A stretch of DNA of 64,000 bases from Chalara sp. BL73 (lineage: Eukaryota > Ascomycota > Leotiomycetes > Helotiales): NCBI GenBank assembly GCA_918026815.1, contig CAKJVC010000195.1:1-64000 (forward strand), given 5' to 3'. This document shows, in pieces, positions 46,793 through 58,540 of the stretch (position 1 is the stretch's first letter; each line of letters begins with the position of its first letter). The notes under the pieces were generated by a model. That model made no database searches. It saw nothing but the letters and a program-made list of their open reading frames with translations, and was not told the DNA's origin. The position numbers and the translations under genes are program-made.

Positions 46793-48913
46793 TCAAGAAA
46801 GTTGCGGTTGGAACGAGTTTGGAGGGCCCTGTACTAAGGTTGGCTTCTCAGAAGAAACACCCTGGGCCTCGCTATGGGATTGGGGGGCATAGGGAGGTGG
46901 GGAGAATATAGAGAAAAGCGCCCGGGAAGCGTTGCCATGCCGACTCCAGATGCTATTTCATTGTAACCTGGCTGTGGAGCGTAGAGAGGTTGGGAATTGG
47001 TAATATGATGAGGATTGCTTTGAGATACAGCACCAATCCACTGCTGTGGATGAGCAACCGACTGAGGAACAGGAGCAGAATTTACGCCTACGTTTGGAAC
47101 AGGAGGGAAAATAGAAAGAGCGGGGGCTGTTGAGTAGTAACCTGGGTTATACGGTTGGAACTGTTGAGTTGAGATTTGGGATGGTTGATAAGTTTGATTT
47201 TGCTGCAGGTCATTGCCGTATATGGGTATTTCATGAAATGGCGGAACGAATACTTGTCGCTTCGATTGTAAAGAACCGGAAGGCTGGTGCTGAGGAGGAG
47301 GAAGAGAGGGAGGAGGAGGGAAGTAGGGCTGTAAACTCCCCTGCAAATGACTTGCTTGGAGTGGCATGTGATGCTGCGGGCCGAATGGAAAGTAAGAATG
47401 AGTTGTGGTTGCAGAATCTAATGGTGGGTGGCCGTATGGATGTTGTCCTGGTGGTAAAGTAGCTCCTACGTGTCCCACAGGGTATGGATTATGACTTGGT
47501 AAAATGTCTATAGGCTGGGGCGGTTGAGCCAGTTGCGGCGGATAACTTGGTGTCGATAGGGAGGTTTGTGCTTGATGCGTGCTTGTAGAGGTGGCATTTG
47601 CTATTGTATTTTGAACAACCGACATTTGATTCTCCTCTTGCTGGGGTAAGTCTCTATCTGAGCCGCAACCCTTTGAATCCTCCTGTTTTGCTGATGCATG
47701 TTGGAGATTTGATTCGGTTCCCTTCTCTGGCGGGTAACTTGAGGCATTCGTTCTTGTTGACTCGGGACCTCCCTCTACAGAAATATTTGCATCCAAGGGA
47801 GGATAAGACTCTGCAGTAGTTGTTGGTGGTGCTGAACGAGATTCTAGCTCCATTGACATTATTTTCGCCCTCAAAGCCGCAATCTCTGCTTCCATAGATG
47901 CAGAATTGGTTCTTTCGTTGCCATCGGGTGGCGCGATGGAGGCAATCTGATTTGGCACAGGCTTAGTAGCATTCGAAGGTGATATAGACGTTTGAGGAAT
48001 ATACGCAGGTAGTGTCTGAGTGGGCGAGGCGTCCTGAACGACGGAGTACTCGACGTAGCTGGTCCTATGAAATTCCGAGCCAGTAGAGGGGTTTTGCTGC
48101 GTAGAAATAGAGTATTGAGGTACTGTGACCGCGTTATCCTGTGGTGGTTTCTGGAAGTATTGAGAGCCTTCACTTCCTGGAGGGACGTTGTTGTATAGAT
48201 ACTTCGTGTCGGAAGTAGCAGGTGGTGGTGGTGGTGGTCCAGGAAACACGTTCATGGGCTGGATCTGAGGTGGCTGTGGTGATATTGAGTGCGGTTGATA
48301 GGTGCCCGGAGCGCTGAAGGGTTGAGGTTGAAGCTGTTGAGTGCTCTCAACACCGAGTGGCATCTGAGCAGCAGGATGGCCTAATCCTTGCCCTGCTTGG
48401 AAACCGTTGTATTGTTGCTGGTGTTGGTATTGTGCCCACATTTGCATTTGCTGTTGTTGTTCGTGTTGTTGCCGGAGTTCGATCTCCTTTAGTCCTTGCT
48501 TCTTGATATGTGAGCCCGTCTTTTGCTCTACTGCTGTCCCAGCACCCTCCGCCGCGACAGATACAAGTGCAGCTGTTCCTGGCCCAAGCAAGCCAAATGT
48601 CAAGCCTCCTATCGCACCGCTTAACGCAATTCCACCAGCAACATCTCTGGTGCGGGTTTGGTGTGTAGTCCCCCTTGCTTGAAGGCTTGCCTCGATAATC
48701 TCTCGTTTCTTTCGTGCATTATGAATTCGAGGCCCCGCAATCCCCAAACCGAGCAGAGAGACCCCGCCAGTGATGGGAGAACACAAGACGCTTGTTGCCG
48801 TACTAGTAGAGCCGCCAGCAATCTGACGTGTGTAGCCTTCCCATTCTTTCCTGCAGCTGCTCAACCGACAGGCTATCACACTTTTTCCTGTACTCTTCAT
48901 AATCGAACGGCAT
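46793..48913 (-). pseudogene. Gln/Pro-rich protein, copy 1, with frameshifts
   Basis: Same gene as at 54541-56661. Relative to that intact copy it has an extra C at about 48853, which breaks the frame about 20 codons after the start, and a missing G at about 46902, which changes the C-terminus. Upstream of the ATG, at about 48980, two extra bases occur. All changes are one- or two-base indels in short runs, so sequencing or consensus error is as likely as true pseudogenisation. Between the breaks the protein is otherwise identical to copy 2. Confidence 0.75.
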
Positions 48914-49337
48914 GATGGCTGGAGGCGAAGGCAAATGGAGACAAAAAGTCTGATCGGAATACTCTCCCCCAAAAAGTCGACTTTTTTCAAGCTGCGGACC
49001 AAGAGGAACTTGGACCATAATGAAGCATTAAATATCGTCGAAGGAGTCCTTGGCTTCAACGGGAATCCGACGGGTTGCAGCACTTGGCGGTGCAGACCCA
49101 GCAGGTGTTGTTCAGCTGAGCTCAGCCGCAGAGAAAGGATTGGTCTCGCTTGAATCATTCACTCCCAGAAAGTATATTTTATTGGAATACACAAATCATC
49201 CTCCTATACCCCCCCATTGATTCGGACTCAACATAAGAATCATGTTGGGCTTTGTCGTGAGGCTGCTTGAGCCTCGAGTCAGCCGAACAAGGAGAATCAT
49301 CTCAACTCACTGCCCTAGTCGTACATAGAGAGATACG

Positions 49338-49340
<3 letters not shown>

Positions 49341-49384
<44 letters not shown>

Positions 49385-49395
49385 TACACACACAC
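49341..49395. repeat. CT/CA microsatellite
   Basis: (CT)15 followed by (CA)n with one TA interruption. The duplicate lies at 57087-57141. Confidence 0.95.
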
Positions 49396-49522
49396 GCAGG
49401 GGTTAAGGTTAAGGTTGGGGGTCGTCTCTGTGCTCTGTTGTTATCTGATGTGCAATCTCACTCGGGAGAGCTTTAAGGTGCTCTTTCACAAACATTGTTT
49501 AATACAAAGGTGTTGCGGGGTA

Positions 49523-49980
49523 CAGTCACCCACCAGAAGTCTTCGCGGTTTTGTGATTTTACACCAAAAGTCACGTATTACAGCATTAAAATAATTAACG
49601 AATTAGCCACAAGACAATGAAATTTTATATATAAAACTTGTTTATATTTAAGTTAACTAATTTTTATTATTTTTTATTGTGATTTAATCTTTATTACTAT
49701 AGTAGTACAAAGCGAAAAAGTTAAAAAGTCGCGAAATTTAGCTAATTTACACCAAAATTCGAGTAAATTTCAACTTTAGTAAATTAAACACTTTAGAACT
49801 TTATAAGCTTAAAATAATCAAATAAAGCTTATTAGTAAACTAAAGTTAAATTATTAAAAATATTAATAGTTGTTAATATTAAGTTTAGTTGTAGTATAAT
49901 ATTATTGAGTAAATTGGCTGCAAAAAGGGCGAGTTTTGGTGTAAAATCGCGAAAACGCGAAAACTTTTGAACTAGTACTG
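49523..49980. mobile_element. Tc1/mariner-like MITE, TA target duplication (copy 1)
   Basis: A 458-bp element flanked by TA on both sides. The ends start CAGT and finish ACTG. Inverted terminal repeats of about 47 bp share AGT-TTCGCG-TTTT and an exact GATTTTACACCAAAA core (inner ends near 49555 and 49932). The interior is AT-rich with no transposase frame, so it is non-autonomous. The TA duplication and CAGT ends are typical of Tc1/mariner (pogo/Fot) elements. Confidence 0.85.
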
Positions 49981-50442
49981 TAAGTGCACCACTGCGCTAT
50001 GCAACACAAAACTAAATCCACTGATAGTAAACATGCTAACAGTAATACATATACCTCTCATTCTCTGTGACATACCCCCCAAAGCATACAGCTACAATTG
50101 CTTTGTAGCAAATGCTACGCACATGTCACGATCACGATCCTATGAGCCTAACCGCGAGGCCGGTGGCATCTGGGCCCAAATACCAGGCGGTGAGCGGATT
50201 CTGCCCACCGAAAGGGCGCCAAGGCCCAAAACCGGGGTTCTCAAATACCAGCTCCTAAATACCACTTTGCGGCTAACATGCTTATTTTTTTTTTTCGCTT
50301 TGCTATAAGCTTCAAAAACTAACTATGCTTTTTAAAGCTAAACTAAGTTTTGCATATAATTTCAAATAAAAAATCGAGTTTTACACAAGTAACTTGCTGT
50401 TTTAAGTTACTTTAAACAGTCGCTAGTTGTCAGGCGCCAGGA

Positions 50443-53400
50443 ATTAAAAACAAAAAATACAAAAACAGTAGTAAAACTTGTTTTAACTTATTAAACGTTT
50501 TTTGTGCTTTTTTGTTTATTTAAAAACTACGTTTTTTCGAATAAGTCGAATTAATAAAATAATTAATTTTAAATATTTTTTAATAAATTTTCGATAAAAA
50601 TTAGCAAATTTTATAAATAACTGTACGTTTTTAACATATATTAAAATATTTCAATTTAAAATAATTTTAAATTTTGCCGAGTTTATTTTAATTTTTTTAT
50701 AAAAATTATATATTTTAAAAATATAATTTTTTAATTTTAAATTTATATTTCGATAATTTAAATTTTATATTAGTATTATACAATATATACAATACTGTTT
50801 TAATATTGTTTTTATAATTTTTTTTAATTAAAATAAATTAAAATGTTATTTAAATAATATATATATATAATATTTAAAAATAGTTTAAAAATGTTATTAA
50901 TTAGTTTTTAAAAAGTAATTAAAATATTCGTAAGTTTTATAAATATAATTGTAAATTTATAATATTTATACCGAGTTTTAAAAACTGTTTTTATTTTTAT
51001 TTTTTTTAATTCGTATATTATAATACGCGTTTCGTAAATTTAGTTGCGTAAATATTTTAGTTTTTTATAAACGATTTTTTATTTTGTTTGCTTTTAATAA
51101 TATATAGCGATTTTTAATAATTATATTATTTAATTTTCGATAATCGACGCACAATTTTTTCGTGTTATTTTATTTAAGTATAAACAATATCGAGCTTTTT
51201 GTTAATAATATTAACTTTTAATAATTTTTTTTAAACTTAAATCGATAAACTTTTTAAACGTTTTTAAGTTATTTTCGAATAATAAATAAATTAGTTTTTA
51301 AAAAGTATTATTTTGTTAATTAATAGTATTTTGTAATTTTAAAACTAGTATTTCGGCAAAATTACAGTTTTTGTTTTTTAAAAACAGTTTTTCGAATTTT
51401 TATATTTTTTAAATACTTTTTAATATATAATTTTTCGTTTAAGTAATTTAACTTTTTTTAAAAATAATACAAACTTTTTTAAATTTTAGTCGAATTTTTT
51501 AGTTGCGTTTTTTTGTTTTTGTTTTTTGTTAGTTTAATAATTAATAATTTAAGTTTAATTATATATTAGTATTTATTAAAAACGAACTATTTTATTTACT
51601 AATTAATTGTTAAATTATATTTTATAATTTATAGCATTTTTAAAATAATTTTATATTGTTTTATTCGAGTAATATTTAATTGTAATTATTTTATATAGTT
51701 ATTTGTATTTATTCGGAATTTAGTTGTTTTAATATTTATAAAGCCGTTTTAATAAAACGTATTTATACTGTTAGTTATTATAAAAATATATAAATTAGTT
51801 TTAATTTGCGTAAATATACTAAAATGTTTTATTATATTTAGTAATACAAAGTTTTTTGTAGTTTTAAAATTTATTATAATTACTAAATTATACGTTTTAA
51901 TTTAATTTTAATAAATAACTGTTTTTCGTTTTCGAAAATGTATAGTTTTTTATTGTTTTATTTTTTTATTGTTTTTAAAATAAATAAACTTTTTTTTTAA
52001 AGTACTATTTTGTTTGTTTAGTATTATAATAGTATAAACAATAGTTTATATAATATACAGTTTAATAAAAGTATTATACTATAAATATTTATAGTATACT
52101 GTATTGTTTTGTTTTAATTCGTTAATAAAACTTAACGCGAATATTGTTTTTACTTAGCGCGTTTTTTAGTTTTTAGTTTTTTTGCTGTTTTTGTTTTTTA
52201 GTTTCGTTTTTTTTAAAAATTTTATTGTTAATAATTTTTAACCGCTGTTAAAATATAATTTTTTTACTGAAATATTATTAATTTTATAACTTTTAAAAAA
52301 TGCTTTAAAGTTATTTTAATCGATTCGTATTAGTAATTTTTATAAAACTCGTTTTTTAAATTCGAAAATTTTAAAAAGTACGTTTAATTTTTTGTTTATA
52401 TTTTAATTTTTATTAAATTTTAATTCGATAGTTATTTTATTTATTTAAAATATAAATTTTTTTATAGTTTTACTAGTTTTTTTTAATCGTTATTTTCGTC
52501 GAAATAACAATTTAAATATTTGTTTTTTAAATTGTACTGTATTTTATTTTATATTTAACGTACGTAATATTATACTAAATATAAACTTTATATCGTTTTA
52601 GTTTTTTTTGTTATTTTTAGCTTTTTAGTTTTTATAACAACTAATATTTTGCTAAATGTTTTATTGTATTTTTTTTATTTATACTATTAAACTGTTTTTT
52701 ATTTTTTAAAGTTGCTTTTAGCAATAAAAACTAATTATATAGCTTAAAAACTATATTCGAAATACAGTTTTTGTTATATTGTTTTTGCATTTTTTTTAAA
52801 TAAACCGTTGTTTTTTAACTTTTTTAAAACGCGTTTAATTTTATAAATAAATAATATTAAACTTTTTAAATTAAGTTTTTTATTGTATTAATTTATAAAA
52901 TATTAATTTTTTTTTTAAACGTTTTTTATATAATTAAATATTAATTTTAATTGCTTTGTTTTTATAGCAAAAAAAAAAAAAAATTTTTTAACAATATTAT
53001 TTTTAACTTTATTTTTAAGTTTTTTATAATATAACGCTAAAAGTGTTTTGTTATTTTAATTTATTCGTTTTGTTAATATTTTAAATTTTTTAGTATATTT
53101 CGAAATACTAGTAAATTGTTAGTATAATTTAATGTTTTTTTTGCGCGTAGTTTTTTATTCGAATTAACGAATATATATATAAACTGTCGAATATATTTAT
53201 TATAATTATCGAAAATAGTATTAATTTTTTTTTTTTGTTATATTTATATATAAAATAATTTTTAAATAAATAAAAATTTAATTATAAGCAATTCCGGTAA
53301 AATATAATACTTTTTAAAAAACGATTTGTTTTTAATTTCCGAAAAACAATAAATTTATACAAATGTAAATTTTGTATTAAAAAATATACTGTTTAAAATA

Positions 53401-53921
53401 TAGTTTGTTACTATTAAAAAATTTAAATTTTTAAACTTTAAACAATTTAATTTGTTAAAAAATAATTTTAAATTGTTTTTTTTATTATTATTAAATTTTT
53501 AAAAGTATACGAAATTAAACTAATTGTCGATATAATATACGTAATACAAATACTTTAAAACAAAGTATTTAAAGTATTACGGTTTTACTAGTTTACAACT
53601 AATATAAATAAAAAATTTTAATTCGAAAATTGTTAGTTTAAAAAAAAAAATATATTATATATAAAAATTAAATCTTAATAATAAGTATACTATAAAAATA
53701 CTATTTAAATTAAGCACGAAATTTTTAACTAAAAAAAAGCTATTTACTTATATAAAGCCTTCGTAAGTTGAATTATAGCAAACGCTATAATCCATAAATC
53801 GTGAATTATAGCATAATTTATAATCTATTACGTGATTTATACCCCAAGAGTTCTCGGTGTAAACCAAGTCTACCGAGCCTTAGGCCCCTAAGGCATAAGC
53901 CTGTTAGCAATGCGCGTAACA
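50443..53921. mobile_element. Truncated 3' part of the LTR retrotransposon in copy 2
   Basis: Corresponds to 42637-46174. It begins mid-element with no 5' LTR and ends with the second copy of the 3' LTR at 53575-53921. Homopolymer runs are consistently one to three bases shorter than in copy 1. Confidence 0.9.
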
Positions 53922-54540
53922 CCTGGGACCACAAATTATCTTTAAACATTATGTCCTAAATTCTGGCATATTGCTTCTGCTTATGTAGGAAGTGGAATGT
54001 TGCACCTCTTCCTGCAAAGGCTCGACTAAGACTTGCTCGGGATAGCGGACTTAACATCGCCGTTTCTGGAGGCTCAGAGTTTTGAACGATACTAGAAGGT
54101 GATTCCTTCGCTTGAGCATCACCAATTTGTTACTATTGAGTAACTCGCGGTTTCAGAAATTTGTTCTGGACATCATGGCCTGGCTAGAGGATTCAGTAGT
54201 TGGGATCTGCCCTGAAGGTGCCAACATCGGAGTTTCTACGGAAATGGTCTTTGCATTTATTTGTCGGCGAATGATCCTTACAATGTATGGCCTGCAATAT
54301 CCACATAACAACTTAATCTCTCTGCCACTCTTGACCTCTTCCATAACGTTCAGAGTAGAAATCAAGATCCACTTCGCGAACAAACAATCTAAAATGGTAG
54401 ACTCTCCCGAGGCTTCCCAGCATGTTTGGAGTTTCAGTCATACGCCGGTACTCCGAACCTTCTATACGCGAAGTTCCATAATTTTTTCGAGTTATTGGTA
54501 CCAAACTTATAGGTGGCGTCATCGGGAAGACGCTGCGATG

Positions 54541-56661
54541 TCAAGAAAGTTGCGGTTGGAACGAGTTTGGAGGGCCCTGTACTAAGGTTGGCTTCTCAGA
54601 AGAAACACCCTGGGCCTCGCTATGGGATTGGGGGGCATAGGGAGGTGGGGGAGAATATAGAGAAAAGCGCCCGGGAAGCGTTGCCATGCCGACTCCAGAT
54701 GCTATTTCATTGTAACCTGGCTGTGGAGCGTAGAGAGGTTGGGAATTGGTAATATGATGAGGATTGCTTTGAGATACAGCACCAATCCACTGCTGTGGAT
54801 GAGCAACCGACTGAGGAACAGGAGCAGAATTTACGCCTACGTTTGGAACAGGAGGGAAAATAGAAAGAGCGGGGGCTGTTGAGTAGTAACCTGGGTTATA
54901 CGGTTGGAACTGTTGAGTTGAGATTTGGGATGGTTGATAAGTTTGATTTTGCTGCAGGTCATTGCCGTATATGGGTATTTCATGAAATGGCGGAACGAAT
55001 ACTTGTCGCTTCGATTGTAAAGAACCGGAAGGCTGGTGCTGAGGAGGAGGAAGAGAGGGAGGAGGAGGGAAGTAGGGCTGTAAACTCCCCTGCAAATGAC
55101 TTGCTTGGAGTGGCATGTGATGCTGCGGGCCGAATGGAAAGTAAGAATGAGTTGTGGTTGCAGAATCTAATGGTGGGTGGCCGTATGGATGTTGTCCTGG
55201 TGGTAAAGTAGCTCCTACGTGTCCCACAGGGTATGGATTATGACTTGGTAAAATGTCTATAGGCTGGGGCGGTTGAGCCAGTTGCGGCGGATAACTTGGT
55301 GTCGATAGGGAGGTTTGTGCTTGATGCGTGCTTGTAGAGGTGGCATTTGCTATTGTATTTTGAACAACCGACATTTGATTCTCCTCTTGCTGGGGTAAGT
55401 CTCTATCTGAGCCGCAACCCTTTGAATCCTCCTGTTTTGCTGATGCATGTTGGAGATTTGATTCGGTTCCCTTCTCTGGCGGGTAACTTGAGGCATTCGT
55501 TCTTGTTGACTCGGGACCTCCCTCTACAGAAATATTTGCATCCAAGGGAGGATAAGACTCTGCAGTAGTTGTTGGTGGTGCTGAACGAGATTCTAGCTCC
55601 ATTGACATTATTTTCGCCCTCAAAGCCGCAATCTCTGCTTCCATAGATGCAGAATTGGTTCTTTCGTTGCCATCGGGTGGCGCGATGGAGGCAATCTGAT
55701 TTGGCACAGGCTTAGTAGCATTCGAAGGTGATATAGACGTTTGAGGAATATACGCAGGTAGTGTCTGAGTGGGCGAGGCGTCCTGAACGACGGAGTACTC
55801 GACGTAGCTGGTCCTATGAAATTCCGAGCCAGTAGAGGGGTTTTGCTGCGTAGAAATAGAGTATTGAGGTACTGTGACCGCGTTATCCTGTGGTGGTTTC
55901 TGGAAGTATTGAGAGCCTTCACTTCCTGGAGGGACGTTGTTGTATAGATACTTCGTGTCGGAAGTAGCAGGTGGTGGTGGTGGTGGTCCAGGAAACACGT
56001 TCATGGGCTGGATCTGAGGTGGCTGTGGTGATATTGAGTGCGGTTGATAGGTGCCCGGAGCGCTGAAGGGTTGAGGTTGAAGCTGTTGAGTGCTCTCAAC
56101 ACCGAGTGGCATCTGAGCAGCAGGATGGCCTAATCCTTGCCCTGCTTGGAAACCGTTGTATTGTTGCTGGTGTTGGTATTGTGCCCACATTTGCATTTGC
56201 TGTTGTTGTTCGTGTTGTTGCCGGAGTTCGATCTCCTTTAGTCCTTGCTTCTTGATATGTGAGCCCGTCTTTTGCTCTACTGCTGTCCCAGCACCCTCCG
56301 CCGCGACAGATACAAGTGCAGCTGTTCCTGGCCCAAGCAAGCCAAATGTCAAGCCTCCTATCGCACCGCTTAACGCAATTCCACCAGCAACATCTCTGGT
56401 GCGGGTTTGGTGTGTAGTCCCCCTTGCTTGAAGGCTTGCCTCGATAATCTCTCGTTTCTTTCGTGCATTATGAATTCGAGGCCCCGCAATCCCCAAACCG
56501 AGCAGAGAGACCCCGCCAGTGATGGGAGAACACAAGACGCTTGTTGCCGTACTAGTAGAGCCGCCAGCAATCTGACGTGTGTAGCCTTCCCATTCTTTCT
56601 GCAGCTGCTCAACCGACAGGCTATCACACTTTTTCCTGTACTCTTCATAATCGAACGGCAT
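54541..56661 (-). CDS. Gln/Pro-rich protein of unknown function, intact copy
   Basis: 706 aa from the ATG at 56661 (M-P-F-D-Y-E-E-Y-R-K-K-C). The open frame extends further upstream but that part lacks coding character. The N-terminal ~150 residues form a compact region: a helical start 'LSVEQLQKEWEGYTRQIAGG', two Gly/Ala-rich hydrophobic hairpins ('TGGVSLLGLGIAGPRIHNARKK', 'ALSGAIGGLTFGLLGPGTAALVSVAAEGAGTA') that could insert in or associate with membrane, and a basic helix 'HNARKKREIIEASLQ' between them. A Gln-rich coil (Q-Q-H-E-Q-Q-Q-Q-M-Q-M) and then ~500 residues of Pro/Gln/Ser/Tyr-rich disordered sequence follow. One short coiled coil is seen (A-E-I-A-A-L-R-A-K-I-M-S-M-E-L-E). I do not recognise a named family, though this N-terminal plan occurs in uncharacterised fungal proteins. 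It is not RIP-mutated although duplicated. Confidence 0.8.
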   Translation of the reverse strand: MPFDYEEYRKKCDSLSVEQLQKEWEGYTRQIAGGSTSTATSVLCSPITGGVSLLGLGIAGPRIHNARKKREIIEASLQARGTTHQTRTRDVAGGIALSGAIGGLTFGLLGPGTAALVSVAAEGAGTAVEQKTGSHIKKQGLKEIELRQQHEQQQQMQMWAQYQHQQQYNGFQAGQGLGHPAAQMPLGVESTQQLQPQPFSAPGTYQPHSISPQPPQIQPMNVFPGPPPPPPATSDTKYLYNNVPPGSEGSQYFQKPPQDNAVTVPQYSISTQQNPSTGSEFHRTSYVEYSVVQDASPTQTLPAYIPQTSISPSNATKPVPNQIASIAPPDGNERTNSASMEAEIAALRAKIMSMELESRSAPPTTTAESYPPLDANISVEGGPESTRTNASSYPPEKGTESNLQHASAKQEDSKGCGSDRDLPQQEENQMSVVQNTIANATSTSTHQAQTSLSTPSYPPQLAQPPQPIDILPSHNPYPVGHVGATLPPGQHPYGHPPLDSATTTHSYFPFGPQHHMPLQASHLQGSLQPYFPPPPSLPPPQHQPSGSLQSKRQVFVPPFHEIPIYGNDLQQNQTYQPSQISTQQFQPYNPGYYSTAPALSIFPPVPNVGVNSAPVPQSVAHPQQWIGAVSQSNPHHITNSQPLYAPQPGYNEIASGVGMATLPGRFSLYSPPPPYAPQSHSEAQGVSSEKPTLVQGPPNSFQPQLS

Positions 56662-57083
56662 GATGGCTGGAGGCGAAGGCAAATGGAGACAAAAAGTCTG
56701 ATCGGAATACTCTCCCCCAAAAAGTCGATTTTTCAAGCTGCGGACCAAGAGGAACTTGGACCATAATGAAGCATTAAATATCGTCGAAGGAGTCCTTGGC
56801 TTCAACGGGAATCCGACGGGTTGCAGCACTTGGCGGTGCAGACCCAGCAGGTGTTGTTCAGCTGAGCTCAGCCGCAGAGAAAGGATTGGTCTCGCTTGAA
56901 TCATTCACTCCCAGAAAGTATATTTTATTGGAATACACAAATCATCCTCCTATACCCCCCCATTGATTCGGACTCAACATAAGAATCATGTTGGGCTTTG
57001 TCGTGAGGCTGCTTGAGCCTCGAGTCAGCCGAACAAGGAGAATCATCTCAACTCACTGCCCTAGTCGTACATAGAGAGATACG

Positions 57084-57086
<3 letters not shown>

Positions 57087-57130
<44 letters not shown>

Positions 57131-57141
57131 TACACACACAC
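57087..57141. repeat. CT/CA microsatellite (copy 2)
   Basis: Duplicate of 49341-49395 with the same length and interruption. Confidence 0.95.
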
Positions 57142-57268
57142 GCAGGGGTTAAGGTTAAGGTTGGGGGTCGTCTCTGTGCTCTGTTGTTATCTGATGTGCA
57201 ATCTCACTCGGGAGAGCTTTAAGGTGCTCTTTCACAAACATTGTTTAATACAAAGGTGTTGCGGGGTA

Positions 57269-57726
57269 CAGTCACCCACCAGAAGTCTTCGCGGTTTTGT
57301 GATTTTACACCAAAAGTCACGTATTACAGCATTAAAATAATTAACGAATTAGCCACAAGACAATGAAATTTTATATATAAAACTTGTTTATATTTAAGTT
57401 AACTAATTTTTATTATTTTTTATTGTGATTTAATCTTTATTACTATAGTAGTACAAAGCGAAAAAGTTAAAAAGTCGCGAAATTTAGCTAATTTACACCA
57501 AAATTCGAGTAAATTTCAACTTTAGTAAATTAAACACTTTAGAACTTTATAAGCTTAAAATAATCAAATAAAGCTTATTAGTAAACTAAAGTTAAATTAT
57601 TAAAAATATTAATAGTTGTTAATATTAAGTTTAGTTGTAGTATAATATTATTGAGTAAATTGGCTGCAAAAAGGGCGAGTTTTGGTGTAAAATCGCGAAA
57701 ACGCGAAAACTTTTGAACTAGTACTG
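57269..57726. mobile_element. Tc1/mariner-like MITE (copy 2)
   Basis: Identical in structure to 49523-49980: TA flanks, CAGT...ACTG ends, long inverted terminal repeats, no coding capacity. It arose through the large tandem duplication, not by independent insertion. Confidence 0.85.
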
Positions 57727-58192
57727 TAAGTGCACCACTGCGCTATGCAACACAAAACTAAATCCACTGATAGTAAACATGCTAACAGTAATACATATAC
57801 CTCTCATTCTCTGTGACATACCCCCCAAAGCATACAGCTACAATTGCTTTGTAGCAAATGCTACGCACATGTCACGATCACGATCCTATGAGCCTAACCG
57901 CGAGGCCGGTGGCATCTGGGCCCAAATACCAGGCGGTGAGCGGATTCTGCCCACCGAAAGGGCGCCAAGGCCCAAAACCGGGGTTCTCAAATACCAGCTC
58001 CTAAATACCACTTTGCGGCTAACATGCTTATTTTTTTTTTTTTCGCTTTGCTATAAGCTTCAAAAACTAACTATGCTTTTTTAAAGCTAAACTAAGTTTT
58101 GCATATAATTTCAAATAAAAAAATCGAGTTTTACACAAGTAACTTGCTGTTTTAAGTTACTTTAAACAGTCGCTAGTTGTCAGGCGCCAGGA

Positions 58193-58540
58193 TGTCACGT
58201 GCTAAGGGGCACTAAGGGGGGCTCGGTAAAGACACTGAGGCTTGGCATGTATGGGCACGTAGGGAGCCGCCAGGGGTTCGGAGGGTATAAATAGGGGACT
58301 CGGGACGTAGTAAAAAAGGTAAAAATTGTTGAGAATTGGTGGTGTAGCCCACCCGTAAGGCATGGGCCATACCTCATGTGATAGCTTAGTCATCAGTGAA
58401 AGGGTCGCACCCCTTTTACTGAGCACCTCCGTAGAGCTCTACAATTAATCAATCCATTCTTCCTGAACCACTGCAATTGGGCAGACCTTGCATACAGCAC
58501 AAGCTTCCCTTCCCCAAGTTGACTGTGGTCAACTTAGCAT
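58193..58540. other. Possible LTR fragment with TATA box
   Basis: Starts TGTCACGTGC, contains GGGTATAAATAGGGG and a following GC-rich transcribed-looking stretch ending near CTGCAATTGGGCAGACC. This resembles the promoter part of a fungal LTR, but I find no matching right end, second copy or target duplication, so the call is weak. Confidence 0.35.

Larger units (their letters stand above)
42637..50442. repeat. Direct tandem duplication, copy 1 (7.8 kb)
   Basis: From inside the LTR element (ATTAAAAACAAAAAATAC) to GTCAGGCGCCAGGA. The same sequence restarts at once at 50443. It includes the 3' part of the retrotransposon, the Gln/Pro-rich gene, a microsatellite and a MITE. Copy 1 is about 56 bp longer than copy 2, almost all from homopolymer length. 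Confidence 0.92.
50443..58192. repeat. Direct tandem duplication, copy 2 (7.75 kb)
   Basis: A near-identical repeat of 42637-50442. The junction at 50442/50443 joins the right end of the unit to the middle of the retrotransposon with at most one or two bases of homology. Gene-region differences from copy 1 are single-base indels in short runs. Confidence 0.92.

Noticed and set aside
47130..48682. Plus-strand frames inside the Gln/Pro-rich gene (and its copy at 54879-56431)
   Set aside because: Low-complexity Cys/Glu-rich frames produced by the opposite strand's repeats; no start context or motif.
49267..49476. Frame with S-L and H-T repeats
   Set aside because: It is the translation of the CT/CA microsatellite.
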